DNA of 52,370 bases from Acidobacteriota bacterium (GTDB lineage Bacteria > Acidobacteriota > UBA6911 > JACOSC01), in contig JACOSC010000061.1 of NCBI GenBank assembly GCA_016179055.1, positions 1 through 52,370 of the forward strand. Direction: 5' to 3'. The notes beneath the pieces were generated by a model, which saw only the letters and a list, made by a program, of their open reading frames with translations, was not told the DNA's origin and did no database searches. A program made the position numbers and the translations under genes. This document shows positions 26,464 through 35,879 of this stretch, piece after piece. Position 1 is the stretch's first letter. Each line of letters opens with the position of its first letter.

Positions 26464-28905
26464 TCAGCGAATGACCGGATCGAAGCGACCGTCCCCGTCA
26501 ACATCGATCCATATAGGATTGGTAAAGGCCAGCGGCGTCACTTCATGGCCGCCATCGCTGGGGATAACCGGAGCCAACGCTGTATTGCCGCGCACAACGA
26601 CCACGTACCACGTATCGCGTGTCGGATGGACCGCTATCGACCGTTGGAACTTGATCGCCGAAGCCGTGGCGTCCACCAAGAATCGTTCGACGACCTCGCC
26701 GTTTCCGATTAGGGTCACTTCCGCCACATCCACCCAGGGGGCGCTCTGTACTTTGATATCGAAAGTGACGGCCGTGCGGCGGCCGGGAACGGTAGATCCC
26801 ATAGGAAAATTCGGACCGGCCGAGAATTCAATAAAGGGGCCGTTGGTCACCACGATCCTATGCCGGCGGACAGCTTCAACAATTTCGTCGGCGCGCACAT
26901 CGGCAGGATTATCCTTGCCCACCCAAACCAGGTTACGCGGATAACCGGCTTCCTCGCCCACAATCTGATGCGAGTCGGAATTTCCCGTGGCCGTATACAC
27001 GTAACCGCGGTTGAGCAAATTGAACCAATCCTGTAACACTCGCTCGGCGTCAAATATCCGCTTCCCATTGAAAACTTCGATGGCATCGAACTTATCCGAG
27101 TAATTGGGATCTGCGCTTTTTCCCGAATCCGTATCGAGCTTAAATGTATCAAAATATCCGATGCTGCCGGCCCGCGGATGATTGATTTGAATCACTTCCT
27201 CGCCGGGGTTCTGCCGGATTTCGTCAAAAAGTTGCTGAGGTGTCTTGCCCAGCACAGCCACCGCGCCTTGGCCGGGCTTCCCCGTTTGCAGGGCTAGCGG
27301 GAAGGCATTGAAATGAAATTTTCCGGAAACCGTGACCTCGTTACCCACAGTTGATTTCAGCTCGCTTTCCAGTTGCAAATCCTTTATGGCTTTGCTGTAA
27401 TCCGTTAAGTAATTATGGTCGGTGGCTACGGCAAACTCGATGCCTTCGGCTACTAGATCGATCACCTTGTCACGCAAACTAATATTGCTGTCCGGACTAT
27501 TCTCCGCGTGGAGGTGAAAGTCACCGGCGATATAGCCGGTAGTGTTGACGACGCGTTCCAGACGAGCATGCACCGCGCCGGGACGGTCGGCTCCTACGGC
27601 CAAACGGGCGCGGTCAATTGTGTATTCAATCCCCCGCGAAGCCGTCACTTCATACAAACCGGGCGGCAATATGACCGATCCGTTTCCGGTATGACTAAAC
27701 ACTACATTGGCGGCCGGTATTTGATAGGCGGGCCCGAAGTCGGGATCGGGTGTGGTTCCTAAACCGCGGAACGTCAACTTGGCCGGCAAGCGGCGGCCGC
27801 TAATTCTGTCGACAATAGTAAAGTCCACATGGCCTTGCTTAGAAAGCGCAAAGTCTTGGATGGATTCCTGGCCCCGGCTGAGCGACAGCCGCCGGATTGT
27901 GCTGCCGCTGCGTCCGTAGCCAGTGGCGCTCAAGCGATAAGCCCCCAGCGGCAGCCAAGCGCTATAGGTCCCGTCCGGCCGCCCTAATATTGTGCTGTAG
28001 GGCTTCCCGTCTTGCTCAATCTTAATGGAAGCTCCGCTCACTTTCGCGCTGGTGACGGCTTCTACAACGGCGCCTTTTACCAGGCCGGTCTCAACGTGGC
28101 GCAGGCGAAAGATGACGTCGGATACGGAACTCACATCGCCCCGTCCTACGGCAAAGTACCGCGAATAGGTCTGGCTCTGGCCGGGCGCCAGCGATAACTT
28201 GGCCACGTTAAAGTCCGACCAATTGCTTCCCTGCGGCCCGGAAATGGCGCCTTGGGCCGTGAAGTAGCCATAGGAAACATTTTCGGCCAAACCGGCTACC
28301 CATTGGAGATTGAGTGTGCGCCCGGCGCCCTCACGACCGTGGCCCGGCGCGAATCGTTGGGCACGCCCCCATTGAATGACATCGCCAACGGCAAAATCTG
28401 GGATGGTTTGCGTTCCGCTATTGGTAAGTGTGGTGGTAAGCTGTACGTGCGTCGCCCCCGGTTCCAGGCGATAATCCGTGGTCACCTTAATGAACGGGTC
28501 GCGGGCGTCGGCGCCGAACACGCGAATGACCGCGGCCTGGCCATCGGCGCCGTTGTGGGTAATCTCCAGACGATCGTAACGAGCCTGCCGTGGATACTCA
28601 TTGCCAAAGAAAGTGAAGATCTGGCCGAGAGCGTCCACATTCTCCGGCAGACTGGCCGCGTCGAGGATGTTCCCGCCGGATTCGGCAAATCCGTGGCGCT
28701 TGCGCACGTCGTCGATAATGATCTTGATGCTTTCATTGACCAGGAGAAAATCGCCTATGGCCCCTTGCGCTTGTTTACCCTTGGCTAGTTCACTATTGTC
28801 AGTGATTCGCCGAGCGTGGGCCGCCGCTTCCAAGCGCGGCGATAAAGACAGGATCGTCGAAATAATGATCGATAGGATTACGAGACGTAACAGGCCATGG
28901 CTCAT
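26464..28905 (-). CDS. exported CehA/McbA family metallohydrolase
   Basis: 813-residue exported protein. Signal peptide at 1-28 (LLRLVILSIIISTILSL). An N-terminal beta domain (about 30-270) precedes a carboxypeptidase-regulatory-like segment (VVEAVTSAKVSGASIKIEQD, about 280-345) and a second one. From about 455 on comes the PHP-like catalytic domain: GDFHLHAENSPDSN (HxH metal ligands near 463-465), FAVATDHNYL, EVIQINHPRAG and the GNSDSHQI motif, all metal sites of the CehA/McbA group. Named members hydrolyse carbaryl or process microcin B17 export, but most are of unknown substrate. The C-terminus DVDGDGRFDPVI looks like a calcium-binding dockerin-type loop. Confidence 0.88.
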   Translation of the reverse strand: MSHGLLRLVILSIIISTILSLSPRLEAAAHARRITDNSELAKGKQAQGAIGDFLLVNESIKIIIDDVRKRHGFAESGGNILDAASLPENVDALGQIFTFFGNEYPRQARYDRLEITHNGADGQAAVIRVFGADARDPFIKVTTDYRLEPGATHVQLTTTLTNSGTQTIPDFAVGDVIQWGRAQRFAPGHGREGAGRTLNLQWVAGLAENVSYGYFTAQGAISGPQGSNWSDFNVAKLSLAPGQSQTYSRYFAVGRGDVSSVSDVIFRLRHVETGLVKGAVVEAVTSAKVSGASIKIEQDGKPYSTILGRPDGTYSAWLPLGAYRLSATGYGRSGSTIRRLSLSRGQESIQDFALSKQGHVDFTIVDRISGRRLPAKLTFRGLGTTPDPDFGPAYQIPAANVVFSHTGNGSVILPPGLYEVTASRGIEYTIDRARLAVGADRPGAVHARLERVVNTTGYIAGDFHLHAENSPDSNISLRDKVIDLVAEGIEFAVATDHNYLTDYSKAIKDLQLESELKSTVGNEVTVSGKFHFNAFPLALQTGKPGQGAVAVLGKTPQQLFDEIRQNPGEEVIQINHPRAGSIGYFDTFKLDTDSGKSADPNYSDKFDAIEVFNGKRIFDAERVLQDWFNLLNRGYVYTATGNSDSHQIVGEEAGYPRNLVWVGKDNPADVRADEIVEAVRRHRIVVTNGPFIEFSAGPNFPMGSTVPGRRTAVTFDIKVQSAPWVDVAEVTLIGNGEVVERFLVDATASAIKFQRSIAVHPTRDTWYVVVVRGNTALAPVIPSDGGHEVTPLAFTNPIWIDVDGDGRFDPVIR

Positions 28906-28989
28906 GAGCTATTTCCATCCCTTGTAGTAAAATAGGCTTAACTATATAATGTTGCGCGGAGATTGTCAAACCGTGACCAGCCATGATGA

Positions 28990-29503
28990 AGTTCGATCAT
29001 TAGAAACGCGCGGATGCCAAAATCCAGCCCCGAACGGGGTCCTGGATTTTGGACCTTTGGTAAGGTGTGGTGTGCCGCTAATTATCCAAAGCTCCAAAGG
29101 AGTCCCCCAGCTTGTCGAAGCGACACGCAGAATAACGATGAAACTGGGGAAGTTTCTAAGGAGCCTGGAGTTTGGACATTTTGGAGCGGGCCGGCGCCAA
29201 TCCTGCGAAGCAGGCGAACCATAAAGTCGCACGCGCCCCGGCAGGGGCGCAAGGAGATTGGACATTTCAAAGAGCAAGTGTTACCGGCCAATCACGATTG
29301 TTGGCGAGCTTTAACGACGCGCAGAATAAAGAAGAAACAGGGAAGTTTCTAAGGAGCTACGCGAACAAGCTTCGGGCTATGGCGGGCGCTCGCTCGCAGT
29401 GGCGGGGACGAAAGGATCGCGCGGGGCTGTGGTAAATATCCGAACTCCAGTGCCCCCGTGCGGGGCCGGCTCCGCTACTGTCTGGTAGGCTTATGATCGA
29501 ATC
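28990..29503. repeat. composite palindromic repeat, copy 1
   Basis: About 510 bp bounded by TCGATCATTAGAAACGCGCGGA and TTATGATCGA in inverted orientation. Inside: a perfect hairpin CCAAAATCCAG/CTGGATTTTGG at 29018-29054, the shared block GACACGCAGAATAACGATGA, GGGAAGTTTCTAAGGAGC (twice) and CGCCCCGGCAGGGGCGCAAGG. Much of 29095-29245 is almost identical to 15404-15560. No gene. Confidence 0.6.
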
Positions 29504-29589
29504 TGTCTCGTAGGGTTGGTTTGGAAAAGCGCGGCGTCGGCTTTGACTTCGCTTTCCAAAATTCGCCTTATCTTCGGAGTTCCTTATCG

Positions 29590-30306
29590 ATGAAAGTTCT
29601 GGCAATGGATACTACCTCAATGCGCGGCAGTGTCGCTTTGCAGGACGATCATCGCCTGCTGGGGCAAATATATTTGTCTACGATCAGCGATCATTCCACG
29701 TCACTCCTGAGCACGATTGACTTTCTCCTAACCAAGTCCGGTCACACGATCGAGCAGATTGACGGTGTGGCAGTAGCCACAGGCCCCGGGTCATTCAGCG
29801 GGATTCGTATTGGATTGGCTACGGCCAAGAGTTTAGCGCAGGCTCGAAATCTGCCAATGGCCGGCGTAAGCGCGCTGCACGCGCTGGCCTTTCGAGTGCG
29901 ATTCGTTGACACACTGATTTGCCCAGTAATCGACGCCCTACGCCAGCAGATATACGCCGGCCTCTATCGGCCAAAACCGGACGATGACGACGTGGAAGAG
30001 ATCATGGCGCCGATTGCCATATCGCCGGCCGAATGGCTGGCCCAACTGCCGGCGGAACGCATAGCTTTTCTCGGCGACGGCGCGCATCGCTACGCTGAGC
30101 CCATAACCGCCGCCGGCCGGCGCCTATGGAGAATCTTGCCGATTAATCTTTATCTGGCTGAAGCCGTGGCGGAGATCGGCGTGCGACGACTGGCGGGCGG
30201 CGCCGGCGTCGGCGCCGCCGACATTGATGCGCTGTATATACGTCCCTCCGATGCGGAGATCGTCAAGGCCGCCCGGCAAGTCCGGCCGGCGGGAGACTCG
30301 CGTTAA
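29590..30306 (+). CDS. tsaB: tRNA threonylcarbamoyladenosine biosynthesis protein TsaB
   Basis: Dimerisation/scaffold partner of TsaD in making the t6A37 modification of ANN-decoding tRNAs. 238 residues from ATG 29590. ASKHA-fold hallmarks: MKVLAMDTTSMRGSVAL at the N-terminus, the TsaB signature VAVATGPGSFSGIRIGLATA near 60-80, GVSALHALAF, and ALRQQIYAGLY near 120. The longer frame from 29521 has no ribosome binding site; ATCTTCGGAG lies upstream of 29590. It lacks the usual rimI neighbour and stands between two composite repeats. Confidence 0.94.
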   Translation: MKVLAMDTTSMRGSVALQDDHRLLGQIYLSTISDHSTSLLSTIDFLLTKSGHTIEQIDGVAVATGPGSFSGIRIGLATAKSLAQARNLPMAGVSALHALAFRVRFVDTLICPVIDALRQQIYAGLYRPKPDDDDVEEIMAPIAISPAEWLAQLPAERIAFLGDGAHRYAEPITAAGRRLWRILPINLYLAEAVAEIGVRRLAGGAGVGAADIDALYIRPSDAEIVKAARQVRPAGDSR

Positions 30307-30375
30307 GGACCGCTGTAACTTGCCAACGGACAAGCTACGTCTTTGCGCGGGAATTCCTGGTGTTTGGACTGAAGG

Positions 30376-30867
30376 TCGATCATAAGAAATGCGCGGACGC
30401 CAAACTCCAGCCCCCGTCGTGGCGCTGAAGTTTGGACATTTGGTAGGGAGTGGCGTGCCTCTTACAATCCAAAGCTCCAAAGGAGCGAGATGTAATAGCC
30501 AGGGGCAAGCGAAGCGCAGCCCCTGGAAAGAAAGCGTCCCCACGCAAGCCCTGAAAGGGCGCACTAATGAAGATCAATTCCTAGGCCGTCGTCGTTGTCT
30601 TCCACACGTATTCATCGAGAAGAAGGGTATTGCGCCCTTTCAGGGCTCCTATCTCCGGCCATGTTACTTACCAGGGGCGGCGCTGCGCTTGCCCCTGGCT
30701 ATTATAGCTCGCTCCTTCAGAGCTATGCGAACAAGCATCAGGCGATGACGGCTTGCTTGCTCGAAGAGGTGGAGATGAAAGGATCGCGCTGGGCTGTAGT
30801 AAATGTCCAAAATCCAGCCCCCCCCATGCGTGCCGGCTTCGCTACCGTCTGATAGGCTTATGATCGA
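30376..30867. repeat. composite palindromic repeat, copy 2
   Basis: About 490 bp bounded by TCGATCATAAGAAATGCGCGGA and GGCTTATGATCGA. Nested arms: AGCCAGGGGCAAGCG (30497) against CGCTTGCCCCTGGCT (30687-30701); CCCTGAAAGGGCGC (30550) against GCGCCCTTTCAGGG (30631). About 30436-30570 matches 38163-38300 almost base for base. No gene. Confidence 0.65.
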
Positions 30868-31029
30868 ACGGCAGTGGTGTTTGGAGATAGCCCTATGAAA
30901 TTTTTAATCGGGATGATAAAATAATCAAAGTTGAGTTTTTCAGTAGCGACCCTGGTGAGGCTGCTTATTAATGAAGATCATCAGACAGTCGCTTTGGCGT
31001 AAAATTAAGCGAGAGGGAACTCCGAAACG

Positions 31030-31602
31030 ATGAATAAAACGATTGATGCTGCTTTGGCAGGTATCATTGATCAATGGTACCATAGCGTCAGTGAATATTA
31101 CATCACGAAGGAAAAAAAGGAACAGGACGCCGGCATCACCGAAGAAGAAGAACTTAAGCGCTTCCACGACGAAAAAGGCCACCGTATTAAATTTGCCAAA
31201 GGGGAATTGGATTTTACGTACGGGCTCCGTTTACGCAATCAACAGGATACCTACCAAATTGAGGTTAGCGTCAATAACAAAGTTGCTGATTTTAATTACG
31301 ATAAACTCGTCAGCAAGCTTGATGAATACTATACGAAAAACCGCCATGTGAAAGTCACGGGGGGGAAAGCGCTGAAGGGTGTTTTCTACACCGCTATCTT
31401 TGCTATGGACGAGAACTTTCAGCGGAGTATTGTTGTGGAAAAACGAGAGGGCAAAGCCGATATCATACGGTTAGCTTTTCAGATCCATGAATCTTACGTT
31501 AAGGATCTCACTTCGGATCACCGCGCCGTAATGAATATTATACAAGATTACTGTGTCTCGCCGCTGCGCAAGGTCTACGCGGAAGTTTACCGGCAGCGTT
31601 GA
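31030..31602 (+). CDS. hypothetical cytosolic protein
   Basis: 190 residues, no signal peptide or membrane segment, high in Lys, Glu and Tyr. GAGAGGGA precedes the ATG. Readable segments: IDQWYHSVSEYYITKEKKE, EELKRFHDEKGHRIKFAK, YQIEVSVNNKVADFNYDKL, VFYTAIFAMDENFQRSIVV, VMNIIQDYCVSPLRKVYAE. No known motif is recognised. Base composition is more AT-rich than its neighbours, and it is enclosed by repeats, which may mean acquisition. The coding pattern is clean, so the gene is probably real. Confidence 0.65.
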   Translation: MNKTIDAALAGIIDQWYHSVSEYYITKEKKEQDAGITEEEELKRFHDEKGHRIKFAKGELDFTYGLRLRNQQDTYQIEVSVNNKVADFNYDKLVSKLDEYYTKNRHVKVTGGKALKGVFYTAIFAMDENFQRSIVVEKREGKADIIRLAFQIHESYVKDLTSDHRAVMNIIQDYCVSPLRKVYAEVYRQR

Positions 31603-32033
31603 GTACCGGGCGCATTCCCCTTGTGCTTGTCTCCTTCAGGCGTGTTTTTTGCAGCTAGGGTGTATTCGCACGCTTTAAATAATTCCGAATCCATCCGAAC
31701 AGATTCCGGTTGCCCCTGGTTGGTAGCGAATCTCCATGATTCTCCGCGCTATAGACCCATACAGATTTTTCGAGAACGGCCATCCGCCTGTGCCGGGATG
31801 GCTAAGAGCCCGTCGTCTATCGGCAACGAGACGCATGGGGAGCTGTAGGGAAAAACCGCTAGTAGAGTTTCCCTGGGATGGACTGGCCAACCGTTGGCGG
31901 TTCACTCGAAGAGATCGCCGGGGGAATGGACCGGCGGACCCCTCCAGCCAGTCGGCGCCCTCTTTAAACAACGTGTACGATTATAAAGACGATTGGCATG
32001 GATTTCTTGAACCGGCCTACGAAGGATGTGCGC
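31603..32033. other. intergenic, no gene seen
   Basis: About 430 bases. Open frames on both strands have poor composition and no ribosome binding sites. The only clear signal is GAAGGA at 32020, the ribosome binding site of the next gene. Confidence 0.45.
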
Positions 32034-33560
32034 ATGGCTGAGAGTCAAATCCAGATCACGGATAATCTCGACTTATTGCTTTTCATATTGCCGCCCCATA
32101 TACGTGAGGCCTTGCAGCGTCAGAACCAATTCGAAGCCTTGGTCGAAATCGTGCTCGATTTGGGACGCCAGCCCGAGGGGCGCTTTCATGATCGCGGAAT
32201 ATACCTGAGCGAGGACAATGTAACTCGTGAAGATATTAAGTATGTGGTAAGCCGGGTTGGTCTATTTACCAAGGACAATCGGGCAGGAATCGAGCGGACG
32301 CTCCATCGTATCTCCGCGATTCGTAATCGGCAGGGCGAAATCATTGGGTTGACCTGCCGCGTCGGGCGCGCCGTATTTGGAACCGTCGATATCATTCGTG
32401 ACGTCATTGAATCGGGCCAGAGCATACTTTTGCTGGGTCGACCCGGCGTGGGAAAAACTACGCTGTTGCGAGAATCGGCGCGCGTCTCCGCCGATGAGAT
32501 GAATAAACGGGTAATTGTCGTCGACACTTCCAACGAAATTGCGGGGGACGGCGATATTCCACACCCCGGCATCGGCCGCGCCCGTCGCATGCAAGTGCCG
32601 GCGCCCGAGTTACAGCATGCCGTTATGATCGAGGCCGTGGAAAACCATATGCCGGAGGTCATCGTTATTGATGAGATTGGAACGGAGGCGGAGGCCCTGG
32701 CGGCGCGCACTATCGCCGAGCGCGGCGTACAGCTCATTGCCACGGCTCATGGCAATTCTTTAGACAATCTTTTGATGAACCCTACCTTGTCCGACCTAGT
32801 CGGCGGCGTGCAGGCCGTCACACTAAGCGATGAAGAGGCGCGCAAACGCCGGACGCAAAAAACCGTTCTAGAGCGGCGAGCGCCCCCAACTTTTGAGGTT
32901 CTCATCGAAATTCAAGAGAAGATCAAGCTGGCGGTTCATCACGACGTTGCCGAAGTCGTCGACCGCATGTTGAGAAACAAGACGGTGCGCGCAGAGATAC
33001 GCACTCGCAATGAAGATGGGACTGTCCAACTGACGGAGACCGAGACCACACAGGAGAGCTCCCGACCGGAACCGTATGTTCCCCTGGACGGCGTCGGCAA
33101 GAAAGAAGTGCTTCGCATACTCCCCTTTGCGGTCAGCCGCACTCGCTTGGAAAGAGCCATCAAGGATTTGCAGTGTCCAGCCTATATCGTCGAGAATCTT
33201 AAAGAGGCCGATACCGTTCTCACCCTGAAATCTCAGGAAAAGCGCCAACCCAAGACCTTGCGGGAAGGGGTTTCACGTGGCCTGACCATATACACCATCA
33301 AGAGTAATACCACGGCGCAAATTAAGAATTTCCTCAGAGAATATTTTGGCGCCGGCACGCATATGGACGTTGAAGAGGTCGCCTTGCGCGAGGTAGAGGA
33401 CGCCATCAAGACCGTGCTGGAAAAGGCCCAGCCCGTTGAGCTCTCGCCACAGAACTCCTATATACGCAAATTACAGCATCAACTGGTGCAGCGCTATGGG
33501 CTCATGTCCGAAAGCAAAGGCGAGGAAGCCTTTCGCCATGTCGTCATCTACATGAGTTGA
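32034..33560 (+). CDS. Ycf45/SpoIIIAA-like AAA ATPase with R3H domain
   Basis: 508 residues from ATG 32034 (GAAGGA ten bases upstream; ATG 31998 has none). The ATPase resembles the secretion-ATPase-like SpoIIIAA/Ycf45 family: Walker A GRPGVGKTTLL near 139-149, VVDTSNEIAGDGDIPH, Walker B EVIVIDEIG near 204-212, then ATAHGNSLDNLLMNP. A linker of about 120 residues leads to a nucleic-acid-related C-terminus ending in an R3H motif (NSYIRKLQHQLVQRYGL, then SESKGEEAFRHVVIY). In spore formers SpoIIIAA serves the forespore channel; in cyanobacteria, plastids and other non-sporulators the R3H form has an unknown, probably RNA- or DNA-linked role. Confidence 0.9.
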   Translation: MAESQIQITDNLDLLLFILPPHIREALQRQNQFEALVEIVLDLGRQPEGRFHDRGIYLSEDNVTREDIKYVVSRVGLFTKDNRAGIERTLHRISAIRNRQGEIIGLTCRVGRAVFGTVDIIRDVIESGQSILLLGRPGVGKTTLLRESARVSADEMNKRVIVVDTSNEIAGDGDIPHPGIGRARRMQVPAPELQHAVMIEAVENHMPEVIVIDEIGTEAEALAARTIAERGVQLIATAHGNSLDNLLMNPTLSDLVGGVQAVTLSDEEARKRRTQKTVLERRAPPTFEVLIEIQEKIKLAVHHDVAEVVDRMLRNKTVRAEIRTRNEDGTVQLTETETTQESSRPEPYVPLDGVGKKEVLRILPFAVSRTRLERAIKDLQCPAYIVENLKEADTVLTLKSQEKRQPKTLREGVSRGLTIYTIKSNTTAQIKNFLREYFGAGTHMDVEEVALREVEDAIKTVLEKAQPVELSPQNSYIRKLQHQLVQRYGLMSESKGEEAFRHVVIYMS

Positions 33561-33655
33561 CGATCACCGGTTTGCAGTGCTCCACACCATGCGCGATTAG
33601 CGCACACAGCTAGGCCGAGTGACCACCCGACTTGTGGCTAGGACGCGGTCCGCAC

Positions 33656-35476
33656 TCAATTCTTCCTTCGTCCGGCTTCCTTAGTCCTTTCAATCAAGAG
33701 TCCTTCTCCAATCGAGAATTGCCCGGGGATGGCGATCGGCAGCTTGCCCTGCACATCGATTTCTCCAAAGATCGCCCGGGCTGCGGCGCGTTGAGCCGTT
33801 TCCGTAAGGCTGTAGGTGATGAGATAATTTCGTATTCGAGGCCATTCGCGAATGATATAGGGATTGCCGAAGGCCGCTACCAGCACCGGCTTGCCCAGAT
33901 CAAGCAGGCGCTCCAGGATTCTTCTTTGCTTCTCCGATAATGCAATGGTTCCCTTGTGGGCCCGAACTTGAACAAAAGGCGCGCAGACAATGTGCGTGGC
34001 CGTGCGCGCTTGGGCGAAGACCTTGTCAATGTCAGCCTCGAGGCTGCGGTCATTAAGCATCGCCGCCTGGGCTGATCTGTCGATTTTTTGCAGGGCCGCT
34101 TGAAACACCTCGCCGATGCCCGGCTTGTTTTCATCCGAAATCAAAATACTCAGCAACTTCACGGCGCTGCCCCTCTGGAGAGGAACCAGGCGATCTTCGT
34201 TACGCAGCAGTGTGATGGAATGGTCGGCGATTTCCTGCGCCTGCCTGTGGTGGCCTTCATCATCAAGGACAGCCTGAACGGCCTTCCCAGGGACGGTGCG
34301 TTGCTTGTGCAGGCCCAGTTTGCCTTTGGCGAGTAGAATACGCAGGACCGACGCATCAATTCGCGCTTTCGACAAACGGCCGCTCTGCACGGCCTCAATG
34401 AGGCCATTGATGGCGACTTCCGGCTTTGGCGGGATCAGTAAAACGTCGGCCCCCGCCGCGACCGCTTGCACCGCGGCTTCGCCGCCTTCATAGGTCTTAG
34501 TAATGCCGCCCATGTTAAGGGCATCGGTTACAACTAACGCCTGGAACCCTAATTCTTCTCTTAGCAGCGTTGTCAAGATCCGTGGAGAAAGGGTCGCCGG
34601 GACGCCGGGATCGTGAGTAAGGCTGGGCACCGCCACGTGCGCCGTCATCACGGCGCCGGCGCCACGGCTAATCCCCGCTTTAAAGGGAATCAGTTCGACC
34701 GCCTCAAGTCGCTGACGATCGGCGTTTACCGTGACCAGGCCGATATGCGAATCCACACTGGTATCGCCATGACCGGGAAAGTGCTTCAGCGTAGCGATAG
34801 CGCCGTTTTCCTGAACTCCGCGTACGTATGCGCTTACCATACGCGCCACGAGGTTGGGGTCTTCGCCAAAGGATCGTACGTTGATGCTCGGGTTATCCGG
34901 GTTGTTGTTAACATCCGCTACCGGCGCCAGCACCCAGTGAATGCCGATGGCTCGGGCTTCGCGTGCCGTAATCGCGCCCTGCCGATAAGCGTAGGCTTCG
35001 TTGCCGGTCGCCCCCACCGCCATATTTGTGGTAAACGGAGCGCCTTCTTTCATCCGGCTTGAAGCGCCTCGCTCGAAATCAGAGGCAAAAATTAACGGCA
35101 ACTTGGATAATTGCTGCCATTGATTAATGAGTCTGACCGCGGTTTGCGGCTCGCCCCGGTACATGATCATGCCGCCTACTTTGTTTTGCACAATGTGGCG
35201 GCGTAGCTCGCGCGCCGCACGGCTATGCGCGGAATTCGGTAAGCCGGAGAAGGCAACCATGATCATCTGACCGACTTTCTCTCTCAGCGTCATACGCTTC
35301 AGTGTTCTTGCGGCCCAAACCTCAGGGGCGAGATCGGCCGCGGTGGCCGCTGCCGCACCTTTGCGCGGATTGGCTTTCTTCCGGGAGGCCGCTAGTTCCT
35401 TCCCACACAAGGGCGCGACTTGGATAACTCCCAGTACAACCACCAGACTAAAAAAGACGATGAATCGTTGAGGCAT
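33656..35476 (-). CDS. exported glycoside hydrolase family 3 (NagZ-like)
   Basis: About 606 residues from ATG 35476, which has GGAGCAAT upstream; a frame from 35545 adds 23 unnatural residues. Signal peptide (FIVFFSLVVVLGVIQVAPL). The GH3 N-terminal barrel (about 60-380) has IFASDFERGAS, HWVLAPVADVNNNPDNP, the NagZ-type KHFPGHGDTSVDSH (general acid/base Asp-His pair) and VVTDALNMGGI with the nucleophile Asp. A C-terminal GH3_C domain (about 410-600) ends in EVQGKLP-type sequence. Probably a periplasmic or outer-surface beta-N-acetylglucosaminidase acting on peptidoglycan fragments or chitin. Confidence 0.92.
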   Translation of the reverse strand: MPQRFIVFFSLVVVLGVIQVAPLCGKELAASRKKANPRKGAAAATAADLAPEVWAARTLKRMTLREKVGQMIMVAFSGLPNSAHSRAARELRRHIVQNKVGGMIMYRGEPQTAVRLINQWQQLSKLPLIFASDFERGASSRMKEGAPFTTNMAVGATGNEAYAYRQGAITAREARAIGIHWVLAPVADVNNNPDNPSINVRSFGEDPNLVARMVSAYVRGVQENGAIATLKHFPGHGDTSVDSHIGLVTVNADRQRLEAVELIPFKAGISRGAGAVMTAHVAVPSLTHDPGVPATLSPRILTTLLREELGFQALVVTDALNMGGITKTYEGGEAAVQAVAAGADVLLIPPKPEVAINGLIEAVQSGRLSKARIDASVLRILLAKGKLGLHKQRTVPGKAVQAVLDDEGHHRQAQEIADHSITLLRNEDRLVPLQRGSAVKLLSILISDENKPGIGEVFQAALQKIDRSAQAAMLNDRSLEADIDKVFAQARTATHIVCAPFVQVRAHKGTIALSEKQRRILERLLDLGKPVLVAAFGNPYIIREWPRIRNYLITYSLTETAQRAAARAIFGEIDVQGKLPIAIPGQFSIGEGLLIERTKEAGRRKN

Positions 35477-35634
35477 TATTGCTCCGTCGAATGATAAGGC
35501 AATGGCATCTCGTTCTATTCTCAGACTGAAAACGCACATGGCCAACGCGGACAGCCCAGAGGCTCTTCCGTCTATTTTATACCCGTGCTTCCGGTCATTT
35601 GCAATGGTCTGAGTATTCCCGTGTAAGGTAATGC

Positions 35635-35742
35635 GTAACTGTTCAGTAGGGGGTCTATGGGCATACGGAGCTTACCCGGTCGCTACCGCTCCCGGCTCTG
35701 TATTGGCTGGGTGCCGTAAGGCGTGGGTGGTTGAACAGCAAC
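35635..35742. mobile_element. MITE-like element, GTAACTGTTCA family, copy 4
   Basis: 108-bp element with ends GTAACTGTTCA (35635-35645) and TGAACAGCAAC (35732-35742). The inside carries one REP arm, ACCCGGTCGCTACCGCTCCC, and the right half TTGGCTGGGTGCC through GTGGGTGGTTGAACA matching the element at 4965. Confidence 0.55.
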
Positions 35743-35773
35743 GGTTATTCTTGGATGGCAGAATCGAAGAGCC

Positions 35774-35801
35774 ATAGGGGCGGTCCGACGACCGCCCCTA
35801 T
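35774..35801 (-). terminator. perfect 12-bp hairpin after glycine-zipper gene
   Basis: ATAGGGGCGGTC / GACCGCCCCTAT with a 4-base loop, 80 bases after the stop of the gene at 35880 on the - strand. No T-run follows, so it is either a Rho-assisted end or a REP hairpin. Confidence 0.4.
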
Positions 35802-35879
35802 CATCAGAGGGGAAGGTACGGAATGAACGCTGGTATTGGATATAACCAACATTCTCGGCTGAGTCGCAGATTAGAATCT

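Larger units (their letters stand above)
35546..35879. other. intergenic holding repeats and a terminator-like hairpin
   Basis: Holds the MITE-like element 35635-35742 and the perfect hairpin 35774-35801. No gene. Confidence 0.5.

Noticed and set aside
31675-31971. 98-codon frame on the - strand
   Set aside because: No start signal and no homology-like motif; composition does not resemble the surrounding genes.
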